Both the position numbers and the translations under genes were made by a program. Source: CAVPKN01 sp963832835 (lineage in GTDB: Bacteria > Chlamydiota > Chlamydiia > Chlamydiales > JAAKFR01). Taken from it: 64,000 nt of DNA. The stretch lies in contig CAWHVD010000001.1 of NCBI GenBank assembly GCA_963832835.1, positions 1,302,001 to 1,366,000 of the forward strand, in the 5' to 3' direction. Positions 24,833-33,830 of the stretch are shown here, piece by piece (position 1 is the first letter of the stretch; each line of letters starts with the position of its first letter). The notes below the pieces were generated by a model. It was not told the origin of the DNA. It was given only the letters and a program-made list of their open reading frames with translations, and made no database searches.

Positions 24833-26002
24833 ATGTCATGCAGTTTTGATCTATTAGTTTCACAGCCTACTCCACCACAAATCCCTTTGCTGGGATCAGG
24901 TGCTCTAGGCACTAAATCTGTTAACGGGCTCACGCAACTGTTGCAGGATTGTCCACCTGAATACCGAGAGGTATTTACTCCCGGTACAATCGCCACACGA
25001 TCAGCATTCGTGGCCCTTGCCATACTCGGCGTTGCCACCTATGTCTTGCTTCTTTCAGGACATTTTTCGACCTTCCCACAAGATTTTATGCGTTGGATTC
25101 ACACGATCAATCCCGTTAATGCGGCCATTGGAATGGGGGTAACAATTGTACTAATCGCAGGGGCGTCATGGGTGATTCACCGGGCCCGCACAAAAGCAGA
25201 TAAGCTTCTTAAGGGGGGGCGTGGCACGTTTGAGGATGTAGGTTCTTGTTTAGAGACAGTACTTGCTACCTATACTTCTAAAAAAGGGAATGCGCGAGAA
25301 GTGAATTTTTATATCGATAAGTCAACAATAAAGAAAATAGGGGCTGAAAAAGCCTATCTTTACAACATCAAATCACCTGGCGAACACTACTCAGTTAGCA
25401 CGATCGTCACATTTCTGGGCGCTCCCATCTGCTTAGTGGGAACGATTGTGTACAATGTCATTCGCACAGCGATTGTCCCCTTCTACGTGCTTTTTCAGTA
25501 TGTAAGGGATAGATACGTGGGCACACCCGTTGTCAATCCTATGGTTAGCGGCGAATTCTCAAAAAGACTCTATGTAGACGAGCGTTCTTTTGAAATTCTT
25601 GATATCCCTAAAGAAATGATTCGATCGATCTCTCGAATACTACAAGCTCCTTTTTACGCCTTAGCCGTCTTTATGGCTGGGTTGTATTCCCTTGTGAATC
25701 CTATGGGAGGCCGCAAGTTGGGAGCCACAATTGAACGCGATTGGAACGATGAAGTGAGCTTAGCCGAAGGGTATTGGTCAGTCGGGGGAGAGCAAGATTT
25801 ATTCAACCCTGAAGGAGGGGGTGGGCCCAATGGACTTGGCCGTAATGGTTTTTATCTCGCCGGTTGTTGGCAGCCAGTGGGTATTGCTGAGTATCAGGAA
25901 GGTGAGTTTGTCAAAGCCTACTATTTGCCCAAGGCAATTAACTCAATGGCAGGCGTCGATTATACCATTTCTACGCGCTCTGATCTGGAACAGCGCATAT
26001 AG
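24833..26002 (+). CDS. Inc-like membrane protein, paralogue 1 of a tandem pair
   Basis: The 389-residue protein carries two hydrophobic segments close together (about 62-82 and 98-122), then two shorter hydrophobic stretches (about 190-215 and 265-285). A conserved C-terminal block includes GRKLGATIERDWN, EGYWSVGG and LGRNGFYLAGCWQPVG. It is clearly homologous over its full length to the protein at 26322-27473. The bilobed N-terminus suggests an inclusion membrane protein; the C-terminal block looks like a folded domain of unknown role. The pair sits between glgP and pdhC, adjacent genes in Chlamydia, on the opposite strand. Confidence 0.7.
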   Translation: MSCSFDLLVSQPTPPQIPLLGSGALGTKSVNGLTQLLQDCPPEYREVFTPGTIATRSAFVALAILGVATYVLLLSGHFSTFPQDFMRWIHTINPVNAAIGMGVTIVLIAGASWVIHRARTKADKLLKGGRGTFEDVGSCLETVLATYTSKKGNAREVNFYIDKSTIKKIGAEKAYLYNIKSPGEHYSVSTIVTFLGAPICLVGTIVYNVIRTAIVPFYVLFQYVRDRYVGTPVVNPMVSGEFSKRLYVDERSFEILDIPKEMIRSISRILQAPFYALAVFMAGLYSLVNPMGGRKLGATIERDWNDEVSLAEGYWSVGGEQDLFNPEGGGGPNGLGRNGFYLAGCWQPVGIAEYQEGEFVKAYYLPKAINSMAGVDYTISTRSDLEQRI

Positions 26003-26038
26003 CCAATAGCAACGCTCAGGATCTTGACAATCAAAATT

Positions 26039-26201
26039 ATACCATTTCCAGAAAATAAAGTTATGAAGTGGTACTGGGTAACATGCCAGATTTGGATGAT
26101 CGATTCGAAGCCTATGTTTTTGCACCTAAGCGAGAAAGGATCGTTCAAAAATGGCGTGTTATACAGTGCCAATTTATGATTTTATTTTCTGGAAATGGTG
26201 T
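26039..26201. repeat. Family A palindromic element, copy 5
   Basis: This 163-base copy starts ATACCATTTCCAGAAAATAAAG and ends GGAAATGGTGT, one substitution from the usual end. It occupies half of the 318-base gap between the two Inc-like paralogues, 37 bases after the first stop codon. The rest of the gap holds the second promoter. A hairpin here could separate the two transcripts. Confidence 0.85.
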
Positions 26202-26288
26202 TATACAGCCAGGCTGCGTTTTTTTCTCTTAATTTTTGTGTTCATTTACCTCCAAAAATTCAATTTTACGGTTTCTTAATAATGATTT

Positions 26289-26297
26289 TGCTATAAT
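26289..26297 (+). promoter_or_regulatory. Extended -10 promoter candidate of the second paralogue
   Basis: TGCTATAAT is repeated here exactly as before the first paralogue, 25 bases before ATG 26322, which has a GAGG ribosome binding site. The shared box suggests that the promoter was duplicated with the gene. Confidence 0.5.
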
Positions 26298-26321
26298 TGT
26301 TCTTTTTGATGAGGTAATGCA

Positions 26322-27473
26322 ATGGCTTGTTGTTCATTTTCTACGAGGATGCCAGAAGGTTGGATCTCTGTGCCCTTTATACCGGAGGATAAGAAATTAG
26401 CTGCCAAGAATTTGACTCAAAAAATCCAAGCTAACATCAATTTCCGCAATAAAATGCCCGAAGAGTATCAGGCGAACGTTGGGGTAAGAATCCTGGTAAT
26501 TGCCTTGGTTGTGATTGGTATCTCAGCAGGTGTTATGGCCCTTCAGGGAACGCTCACGTCTTTCCCTCAAAATTTCATGCGCTTTTTTCAAAATGTGAAT
26601 TGGATGCATGTGGGGATCGGAGTAGGTGTTTTTACAGTGCTAACGTTGGGTGCTGCGATCTTGATCCATAAGGTTCAACATCAAGAAGACAAGTATACGG
26701 GCAAAGATAGCGGCGGCTTTATAGGCGACTCTAAATGGGTTTCGGCAGTTTATCAAAGTGCAACACATGGAGCCTATGCGGGTTATATTGACACGTCGAC
26801 TGCCGTTAATGACAAGGGTTTTGCTTATATGTATATCTTAAAAGATGAGCAGGGACACTATACGGTGAGTGCGACAGTGCTAGCCATAACCCCTGTCCAT
26901 ATGATAGCAGCGATTGCCTACAACGTGATTCGAGTTGCAGTAGTCCCTTTCTATATCTTGGGGTGTTTATTATATGAAAGTTGTGCAGGTAATGCGATCG
27001 AAGAGAAGAGGCCATTTACCCTCACTGATATTCCACAAGAGATGGGTAAATCTATTTGGCGTATTATAAAAGCTCCTTTTTATGCTGTGGCCTTCATGTA
27101 CGGAGCTCTCTATTCGTTGATAGATCCTCTCAACGGCAGGAAGCTAGGCTCTTACTTAGAGCGTGATTGGAACGAGGGCGTCACCCGTTCTGAAGGATAT
27201 TGGTCTGTAGGGGGACCTCAAGCCCTCTGGCATTGGGAAGGCAGGGGAATACCAAGCAAGTTGGGTAGAAACGGTTTTTATCTTGCAGGATGCTGGCAAC
27301 CGATTGCGCGCGTCAAGTATAAAAAGGTTAACGACAAGGTTATCGTGACCGGAGAAAGCTTGTCGCATGCCGTTGATGCTTCTAAAGGTCAAAGATACAA
27401 GATCTATGATCCAGCCATCACCAAAGCACGGCATATAAAGCTTACTGCCCGGCTCGAAGAGCTTACAAAGTGA
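26322..27473 (+). CDS. Inc-like membrane protein, paralogue 2
   Basis: At 383 residues it aligns with the protein at 24833-26002 along its length. It has two close hydrophobic segments (about 54-76 and 93-113), a middle soluble part (YIDTSTAVNDKGFAYMY), two hydrophobic stretches and the shared C-terminal block GRKLGSYLERDWNEG, EGYWSVGG, LGRNGFYLAGCWQPIA. The N-terminal 40 residues differ most between the two, which is common for secreted Inc proteins. Its 3' end overlaps the end of pdhC on the other strand by 11 bases. Confidence 0.7.
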   Translation: MACCSFSTRMPEGWISVPFIPEDKKLAAKNLTQKIQANINFRNKMPEEYQANVGVRILVIALVVIGISAGVMALQGTLTSFPQNFMRFFQNVNWMHVGIGVGVFTVLTLGAAILIHKVQHQEDKYTGKDSGGFIGDSKWVSAVYQSATHGAYAGYIDTSTAVNDKGFAYMYILKDEQGHYTVSATVLAITPVHMIAAIAYNVIRVAVVPFYILGCLLYESCAGNAIEEKRPFTLTDIPQEMGKSIWRIIKAPFYAVAFMYGALYSLIDPLNGRKLGSYLERDWNEGVTRSEGYWSVGGPQALWHWEGRGIPSKLGRNGFYLAGCWQPIARVKYKKVNDKVIVTGESLSHAVDASKGQRYKIYDPAITKARHIKLTARLEELTK

Positions 27474-28740
27474 GAGCTGCGGGGTTTTCTAACAGCTTCT
27501 GAACAGTCTTGATGAATTGTGCTGCAAGGGCTCCATCGATGACTCTGTGATCTGCTGAAAGGGTAAGTGCTAGGGTTTTTCCGGCTACTACCTTTCCTTC
27601 TTTGACGACGGGTTTATCCTCGATGCCACCGATAGCCAAGATGGCCGATTGGGGAGGATTGATCACGGCTGTGAAGGCGGTGATGCCATACATGCCTAAA
27701 TTGGAAATGCAGAACGATCCCCCTTTATACTCGTGCTCTTTGAGTTTCATGGCACGTGCTTTTTCGGCAAGAGTGCGCACTTCTGTAGAGATTTGACCTA
27801 AATTCTTGTAATCGGCGTGACGGATGATCGGGGTAATTAAACCCTCCTCGATGTTTACAGCAACCGAGATGTCGATCGTTTCGAACTGGATAATGGTTTG
27901 ATTGACCGAATTGAAGCCACTGTTAACTCTTGGATGTTGTCTCAAAGCGAGGGCGCAGGCACGCAAAATCATGTCGTTAAAAGTAACATGCAGACTAAAG
28001 ATTTTGAGTTGTTCGCGCAGGGTGATGAGGGGCTCTGCATCGATGGTTTGCTGAATGTAGAAGTGGGGAATAAAGCTCTTAGACTCTTGAAGGCGGCGGG
28101 AGATAATCTTACGAATAGGATTTAGACTAGTTTCTGAGTAAGTACCTGGGGCGATTGTGGGCTCTTCACGACGGCCGAAGGTGACTAGGCCAGCTGGCTG
28201 CGCTTGGGCAAGGTCTTTACTGGTTATCCGTCCCCCAGGTCCTGAGCCCTGCACGGTACTTAAATCGAGATTCCGCTCTTTTGCTAAGTTGCGCGCCAAA
28301 GGGGAAGCGTGTGGCCTTTCCTTAGAAGGTGTCGATGGTGAAAAGGCCAGTGGGGGTTCGGGAACAAAAGCTGGTTGAGAAAGAGGCACAGTTTTTGGGG
28401 TTGTCTCTTTTTTATCGACTACGACAGGTTCTTCCTGAGCAGAAGGTGGAGCTACTTGCGGCGCAACTCCTTTGGGTTTGTATTGATCAATGCTTTCATC
28501 TTTTTCTTCGGTAAAGATGGCAAGCGGCTGGTTGATAAGGGCTGAGCCCCCTTCAGGAATGAGGATTTTTCTGAGCCACCCCTCGTCAAGCGCGCTGTGT
28601 TCAACTGTTGCTTTGTCGGTGGCAATCTCCAAAAGGACATCGCCCGCATTGACATAATCACCCTCTTTTTTATGCCACTTTGCGATGGTTCCCTCTTCCA
28701 TAGTTGGTGAGAGTTTGGGCATAGTGAATGTGAAGGGCAT
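27463..28740 (-). CDS. pdhC: Pyruvate dehydrogenase E2, dihydrolipoamide acetyltransferase
   Basis: The 425-residue protein has one N-terminal lipoyl domain (lysine in EIATDKATVEH), a Pro/Ala-rich linker, a peripheral-subunit-binding domain (about 142-178; SPLARNLAKERNLDLSTVQG) and the catalytic core with the active-site motif LSADHRVIDGALAAQF. It moves acetyl groups from E1 to CoA, giving acetyl-CoA. It follows pdhB after four bases, in the order pdhA-pdhB-pdhC of chlamydiae. No E3 (lpd) gene is in the window. Confidence 0.96.
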   Translation of the reverse strand: MPFTFTMPKLSPTMEEGTIAKWHKKEGDYVNAGDVLLEIATDKATVEHSALDEGWLRKILIPEGGSALINQPLAIFTEEKDESIDQYKPKGVAPQVAPPSAQEEPVVVDKKETTPKTVPLSQPAFVPEPPLAFSPSTPSKERPHASPLARNLAKERNLDLSTVQGSGPGGRITSKDLAQAQPAGLVTFGRREEPTIAPGTYSETSLNPIRKIISRRLQESKSFIPHFYIQQTIDAEPLITLREQLKIFSLHVTFNDMILRACALALRQHPRVNSGFNSVNQTIIQFETIDISVAVNIEEGLITPIIRHADYKNLGQISTEVRTLAEKARAMKLKEHEYKGGSFCISNLGMYGITAFTAVINPPQSAILAIGGIEDKPVVKEGKVVAGKTLALTLSADHRVIDGALAAQFIKTVQKLLENPAALTL

Positions 28741-28744
28741 AGAT

Positions 28745-29737
28745 TTACCTTAGGGTTTTGAAAATCGCATCGAGGATGCGGTCTTTGTTGGGCAAGGTCT
28801 GAGCTTCTAGGACTTTCGAATAGGGCATCGGAGTCTCTCTTTGGCAGACACGGGTGATGGGAGCGTCGAGATAATCAAAACCAAATTCCATGATCTCAAA
28901 GCCTACTTCTGCTGCAATGCCTGTGAAGTAATGCCCCTCTTCGACAATGACGCAGCGGCCGGTTTTTTTTACCGACTTTAAAAGTGCGGGGGTATCCAGT
29001 GGCTTAATGGTGCGCAGATCGATGAGTTCGATTGAAACCCCCTCAGCGGCCATACTGCGGATCACATCTTTACAGATGTTTACCATACGGCCGTGTGCGA
29101 TGAGGGTCAAATCGTTGCCTTCTTGGACAACCTGAGCTTTCCCGATAGGAACTAGGTATTCCTCCACAGGAATTTCCATCTTCATCCCATAATCGAGCTC
29201 ATTTTCCAAAAAGAGGACGGGATTGTTGTTGCGCACTGCCGATTTGAGCAGTCCTTTGGCATCATAAGGATTACTAGGTGCGATTACAATCAGCCCTGGA
29301 AGATTGCTGTAGAATGCTTCCACGCAATGCGAGTGCTGGCTCGAAACCTGGGCTGCAGCTCCATTAGGGCCCCGAAAGACGATAGGAACTGAAAAACGGC
29401 CGCCCGACATATAATGCATTTTCGCTGCGTTAGAGATAATCTGATCACAGCCGACAAAGGCGAAGTTCCAGCTCATGAATTCGATAATGGGGCGCAGGCC
29501 AGTTAAAGCCGCGCCGATACCAAGACCTGCAAAGCCCAGTTCAGCGATGGGTGTGTCGATCACACGAGCGGGCCCCCACTTATCAAGTAGGCCTTTGGTT
29601 ACCTTGTATGCGCCATTGTATTCTGCCACCTCTTCACCCATGATGAACACGGCGGGATCTCGCGCCATTTCTTCGTCCATCGCTTGGCGCAAGGCTTCGC
29701 GCATCTCAATGAGTTGTAGCTTAGGGGGCATAGACAT
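28745..29737 (-). CDS. pdhB: Pyruvate dehydrogenase E1 beta subunit
   Basis: This 330-residue transketolase-like subunit shows the family's ALRQAMDEEMARDPAVFIMG, GEEVAEYNGAYKVTKGL, ELGFAGLGIGAALTGLRPI and the C-terminal RVCQRETPMPYSKVLE. With PdhA it decarboxylates pyruvate using thiamine diphosphate. Its start overlaps the end of pdhA by 17 bases and its stop is four bases from pdhC, so the three genes form one operon. Confidence 0.96.
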   Translation of the reverse strand: MSMPPKLQLIEMREALRQAMDEEMARDPAVFIMGEEVAEYNGAYKVTKGLLDKWGPARVIDTPIAELGFAGLGIGAALTGLRPIIEFMSWNFAFVGCDQIISNAAKMHYMSGGRFSVPIVFRGPNGAAAQVSSQHSHCVEAFYSNLPGLIVIAPSNPYDAKGLLKSAVRNNNPVLFLENELDYGMKMEIPVEEYLVPIGKAQVVQEGNDLTLIAHGRMVNICKDVIRSMAAEGVSIELIDLRTIKPLDTPALLKSVKKTGRCVIVEEGHYFTGIAAEVGFEIMEFGFDYLDAPITRVCQRETPMPYSKVLEAQTLPNKDRILDAIFKTLR

Positions 29738-30719
29738 CCTCTTCTAAAGTGGCAGGTGAAGGCCATGGGCTAGCTTCAGCATATTCCATAGCTTCCAAAA
29801 CAATTGCTTTAGCCTCTTTATCTAATGCCCGGAACTCATCTGGGGTCAATAGCTTTTCCTGTTCTAAAATGTGCTGTAGATATGTGATGGGATCTTGTTT
29901 CATCGCTTCTAGCATGTGCTCTTTGGTGCGGTAAAGAGCTGGATCCGACACGGAATGGCCCCTAAAGCGCTCACATACACACTCCACCAGAACTGGGCGA
30001 GAAGTTTCCAAAACTTCGCTGCGGATCATTTCAAAACCGCTGTAGCATTCGAAATAATCCATGCCATTTAGGGTGTAACCCTTCATGTTGTAGCTAGGAG
30101 CAAGTTTTTCAGCGATCTTTTCAGGAACACTCAAAGCACGTGATACGTGTGTGCCCATGCCCCAATGATTGTTCTCGATGACATAAATGACGGGTAAGTT
30201 CCAAAGAGATGCTAAATTGAGCGATTCGTGGAAAGCCCCTTGTGCCACAGCCCCATCACCTAAAAAGCAGATAGCAACCTCATCTTTTTTTTTAAGATAT
30301 TTAATGGAAAAAGCGGCTCCGGTAGCTATAGGGAGATGGCCCCCCACAATCGCGAAACCTCCCAGCAGCCTTTCGGTGTAAAGGTGCATCGAGCCGCCTC
30401 TTCCCTTGGCATTACCAGTAGCTCTTCCATACAATTCCGCCATTAATTCTTTAGGTGTAGCTCCAAGGAGCAGTGCCAGTGCGTGACCACGGTAAAAACC
30501 TATCCACCAATTTTTCTGTCCAAATGCCTGGAAGGCTGCTACTTGAATAGCTTCTTGACCTGCGTACGAGTGATAAAACCCGCCCACGAGTCCTTGTTGA
30601 TAAGCCGATTCTCCGCGCATTTCAAAGTGACGGATCAGTAGCATTGACTTAAGGGCTTTTAGGACGTTGTCTTTACCTACACGCTTTATGAACTGATGAA
30701 CTGACTCTTGTGAAGACAT
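29721..30719 (-). CDS. pdhA: Pyruvate dehydrogenase E1 alpha subunit
   Basis: From ATG 30719 the protein has 332 residues. The thiamine diphosphate motif runs from CFLGDGAVAQGAFHE to VIYVIENN, and the phosphorylation-loop-like region RFRGHSVSDPALYRT is present. An in-frame TTG at 30755 would add twelve residues, but the ATG gives the family's usual length. It is the first gene of pdhABC. The 405-base gap upstream, up to the divergent gene at 31125, is AT-rich and holds only unconvincing short frames; both promoters must lie there. Confidence 0.95.
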   Translation of the reverse strand: MSSQESVHQFIKRVGKDNVLKALKSMLLIRHFEMRGESAYQQGLVGGFYHSYAGQEAIQVAAFQAFGQKNWWIGFYRGHALALLLGATPKELMAELYGRATGNAKGRGGSMHLYTERLLGGFAIVGGHLPIATGAAFSIKYLKKKDEVAICFLGDGAVAQGAFHESLNLASLWNLPVIYVIENNHWGMGTHVSRALSVPEKIAEKLAPSYNMKGYTLNGMDYFECYSGFEMIRSEVLETSRPVLVECVCERFRGHSVSDPALYRTKEHMLEAMKQDPITYLQHILEQEKLLTPDEFRALDKEAKAIVLEAMEYAEASPWPSPATLEEDVYAP

Positions 30720-31124
30720 AAGCGCAATATTAAGTTTTGCATGTCTAAAATTCAAGCTCGCATACGAACAAAATAGAAAAAACCAAAGAGATCAGCGAGG
30801 TAGGGAAAGTAAATCAGCAAATTTTCAATATCTTCTCCTTTCTCTGCGTCCTCATAATTTAACAGAATTGTACTCAATGATTAACAGAAGCTTTAATATG
30901 AGTAGGGAAAATTTGTAAAGATTTTATAAAAAGTTAAAGACATTTTTGGAGAAGTTAATCCGTTGAGATCGATATATGAGGCCTTTTTCGAATATCTGAA
31001 ACACCTTAGATGGTGGGCGAATATGGGATATGTAAATGTTTTGTTTGCATAAAAAACAGACTTCGTTCTTAATGAGGCCTTAACTTCTTTGTGATATACT
31101 AGCAATTGTTTTAAAAGGTGACTC

Positions 31125-32171
31125 ATGATATTAGGTCCACAGCACAGTCATTCCATCAACCGTATTCAACCCATCGATCCTGATCGCCAGGAAGAGGATC
31201 CAAGGAAAAAAAAGCGCGTTTTATACCAGGGAAGGGCTTGGATTGAAACCGAAGAGGAGCTGCCTGTCCAACCAAGTATTCCTCAAAAACCTCAGAACCC
31301 CGGGAAAGCTCATCCGGGCCCCTTTGGAGTCTATGTGGATCGAGCTATTTTAGCACATGCTGAAGCGCTTTTCTTAGATTTGACAACGATAGAAGAAAAA
31401 GCAGCTCAGCTATGTTTTTTTGTCATGGATGCGATTTACGATATGGAATTGCAAAAGGGAGTAGAGCTTTTGATCCAGTCATGTCAGATCGGGGGCGTCT
31501 TATTCCACAAAGGGGAATATCGTCGCCAGGCCTATCTCATCGAACGGTGTCAGGAACTTTCTAAAACACCTCTTTTACTGGCTAATGACTTTGTGCACGG
31601 TCTCTCATTTTATTTGCAAGGTGATCCTTTGCCTGCAGGTCCTATTTCGCAGCAACATTACTCTGATCTTGGGAAAGCCGTTATGGCCCAAAATCGTCGC
31701 CTCGGAGTCCATGTGCAATTCGACCGAGAAAGAGGTGGGCACAATGACCCTATGACCGAAGCGCAGGCAAAAGCATTCCGTCAAGGCGTTCGCAGTGCAC
31801 ACGGCATCGTAGGGAAGGAAAAATGTCCCCCTCCGGAAGAAACTTACCCCTTCATGGTAAAAGGAGGATTCCCTCCCTTATCTCTCCAGGGTGTATCATC
31901 TATATCTTCAGCTTTGGGTGACCATGTCCAAGAGACCATTGGCTTCAAAACACTCACCTTTTTCGATGCCTGCAACATAGCCCAAGACCTTCTTGAAGGC
32001 GCATTACAGGACGCTTTCAAGGGTCTTTATGATGTCTTCCTATTTACCGGGAATATTACCACTGGAATCCGCTCCATCGCAGGACTTGTGGCTTCAGGAA
32101 AGCTATCGGAATCAACTCTTGATCGTCATGTGATGAAAGCTCTCATTATCAAATCCTATTTCTTCAAGTAG
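31125..32171 (+). CDS. Degenerate glycoside hydrolase family 3 (NagZ-like) protein
   Basis: The 348-residue protein shows the N-terminal barrel pattern of GH3 beta-N-acetylglucosaminidases: TIEEKAAQLCFFVMDA, IGGVLFHKGEYRRQAYLIER, SKTPLLLANDFVHGLSFYL and the terminal VMKALIIKS helix. The substrate loop KHFPGHG and the following catalytic His/Asp motif of NagZ are not present; that part is short and altered (FDRERGGHNDPMTEAQ, then a KCPPPEETYPFMVKGGFPPL stretch). An unusual basic, Pro-rich N-terminus of about 65 residues precedes the barrel. It is probably derived from NagZ, which recycles peptidoglycan, but catalysis is doubtful. AAAGGTG precedes the ATG. Confidence 0.65.
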   Translation: MILGPQHSHSINRIQPIDPDRQEEDPRKKKRVLYQGRAWIETEEELPVQPSIPQKPQNPGKAHPGPFGVYVDRAILAHAEALFLDLTTIEEKAAQLCFFVMDAIYDMELQKGVELLIQSCQIGGVLFHKGEYRRQAYLIERCQELSKTPLLLANDFVHGLSFYLQGDPLPAGPISQQHYSDLGKAVMAQNRRLGVHVQFDRERGGHNDPMTEAQAKAFRQGVRSAHGIVGKEKCPPPEETYPFMVKGGFPPLSLQGVSSISSALGDHVQETIGFKTLTFFDACNIAQDLLEGALQDAFKGLYDVFLFTGNITTGIRSIAGLVASGKLSESTLDRHVMKALIIKSYFFK

Positions 32172-32180
32172 AGCCAAATT

Positions 32181-33242
32181 TCATTGAAATTCGGTTAGCG
32201 TAGAACTGTCCACAATTAGCGTTTTTGAAAAGCGGGTCTCTAGGACAATTGCTGGATTCTCCTTGGGAGATATCGCAAAACGGTAGCTAGATGTCTGATT
32301 AGGCAATTTTTTCAGCTCTTCATTGGAAACGAAAAGAGTGACAATCTCACCTTCAGTGGAAAGTGAGCAGGGAAGAGGGGTCATGTTGCCAAAAAATGCC
32401 TCATTGTCTTCTGCAAAGATCATAAATTCTTTGTAGTAGAGGGGGGATTTCACATGAAAGACAATGCCGTTTGATACACACTCAACATCGCGGGTGAGTT
32501 GGGGCGAGCGCTTAGGTAGTGAGGGCTTTGGTGATCTAGCCTCAAATCCCGAATCGACGACGCGCGCTTTGGCGCTACCTATCTTTCCATCTACTTCAAG
32601 CCAGTAGGGAAAGTACGCAGGGAACCAACTTGTTTCGGTTTGGATGTCGGCAGGAAGGTAAATTTCAATGATTTTTCGAGAGAGTTCAGTTCTGTCGGAG
32701 GGCCAACGGGCTTTATAAGCATAGAAGGAAGTATTAGAAATGACACATCCATTGACAACTAGGCGAGGATTCCATATTGGGCGGTGATCTGCTTTATTAT
32801 GGCCGGGTGGCAGACCAATGCGGCGCCGTTGCTCCATAGAAACTTCTTGAAAGCGGAGGTTTAGGAGAGTGGTTAAAAAAGGATTTGAAGAAGACATGTC
32901 GATCCACCCTCGGTGAGTGAAGGAAAAGGTTTCTTCAAAGACACCTGTATCAAGGTTAACCTGTGACATGATCCAAGAAGTATGACCTGGAGCGCCGCTT
33001 TCAAACCAAAGCTTCCAGTTCATAGGATTGCGGGCAAAGCTGGCCGTCGGAATAGAAACCTCTTCGATAATCGCTGCATTGTCAAAACGATCGTAAATAT
33101 GGAAGAAGGTAAATGTTTTATTTTGTTCAATGACCAGATAGCTTCCAGAGTGAGCCTCAGCCAGTTTTCCTTTAAGTTGTACCTCACCGGCGCAAATCGT
33201 GGCGAACAAAAACAAAAATGTGGAAAATAAAATACGCATCAT
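32181..33242 (-). CDS. Exported protein of unknown function
   Basis: The 353-residue protein has a clear signal peptide (MRILFSTFLFLFATICAGEV; two adjacent start codons) and a beta-rich remainder with GWIDMSSSNPFLTTLLNLRF, GLPPGHNKADHRPIWNPRL and FPAYFPYWLEVDGKIG. It has no membrane anchor or known catalytic motif. In Chlamydia the gene before rpmE is an uncharacterised conserved gene (CT021); this may be its counterpart by position, but the orientation differs and I cannot confirm homology. Periplasmic or outer-surface location is likely. Confidence 0.65.
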   Translation of the reverse strand: MMRILFSTFLFLFATICAGEVQLKGKLAEAHSGSYLVIEQNKTFTFFHIYDRFDNAAIIEEVSIPTASFARNPMNWKLWFESGAPGHTSWIMSQVNLDTGVFEETFSFTHRGWIDMSSSNPFLTTLLNLRFQEVSMEQRRRIGLPPGHNKADHRPIWNPRLVVNGCVISNTSFYAYKARWPSDRTELSRKIIEIYLPADIQTETSWFPAYFPYWLEVDGKIGSAKARVVDSGFEARSPKPSLPKRSPQLTRDVECVSNGIVFHVKSPLYYKEFMIFAEDNEAFFGNMTPLPCSLSTEGEIVTLFVSNEELKKLPNQTSSYRFAISPKENPAIVLETRFSKTLIVDSSTLTEFQ

Positions 33243-33329
33243 TGACCCAAGTATACTTTACATGTTGATTTTTACTCACTGCAAAGATAAAATCTCAGGT
33301 TTTTAAGCTTAATTTGGAGATAAACCCCC

Positions 33330-33653
33330 ATGAAAGATGATATCCACCCACCTTATCAAGATGTTCTTTTTGTTGACAATTCGACAGGCTACAAGTTTGT
33401 ATGCGGATCGTCCTTACAACCTAAAACCAACGAAACTTTTGAAGGCAAAGAATACCCCGTTTACCATGTAACAGTATCCTCAGCTTCACACCCATTTTTT
33501 ACCGGCAGCAAACAATTTGTAGATGCTGAGGGTCGCGTTGATAAGTTCTTGAAGCGTTATGCTCAAAAACCAGTTCAGCAAAAGAAAGAGGAACAGGATT
33601 CCTCAGACTCTAGCGGGCAGCAACAGCAGCAAAATAAGAAAAAGAAAAAATGA
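33330..33653 (+). CDS. rpmE: 50S ribosomal protein L31, type B-like
   Basis: The 107-residue protein carries the L31 pattern: HPPYQDVLFVDNSTGYKFVC, EYPVYHVTVSSASHPFFTG and VDAEGRVDKFLKRYA. The zinc cysteines of type A are not all present. The C-terminus is extended by a Ser, Gln and Lys-rich tail, as in chlamydial L31. GGAG lies before the ATG. It precedes prfA and prmC, the order found in Chlamydia. Confidence 0.92.
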   Translation: MKDDIHPPYQDVLFVDNSTGYKFVCGSSLQPKTNETFEGKEYPVYHVTVSSASHPFFTGSKQFVDAEGRVDKFLKRYAQKPVQQKKEEQDSSDSSGQQQQQNKKKKK

Positions 33654-33830
33654 ACCTTTCCTAAAAGTAAGCGCGAGATAAATTGTATGAGATTGTCGAT
33701 GAGACTCGTAAAGCTCCAGCGAGACCGCAAGGAGGGTAATATTGGAAATCATATAACCGACGAGCGGTCTTACGAGGATCGCGATAAGATCATGCAGGTT
33801 GTCTGCGGGTGTTTTTGGGAAGGTTCATAG

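Noticed and set aside
30893..31126. A 77-codon leftward frame between pdhA and the GH3-like gene
   Set aside because: The composition is that of translated AT-rich intergenic DNA (many Phe, Tyr, Lys), it covers the promoter region of two divergent genes and shows no family pattern.
33687..33830. A 47-codon ATG-TAG frame that ends exactly where prfA begins
   Set aside because: It has no recognisable product and no good ribosome binding site. The junction with the TTG start of prfA is suggestive of coupling but can arise by chance in 144 bases.
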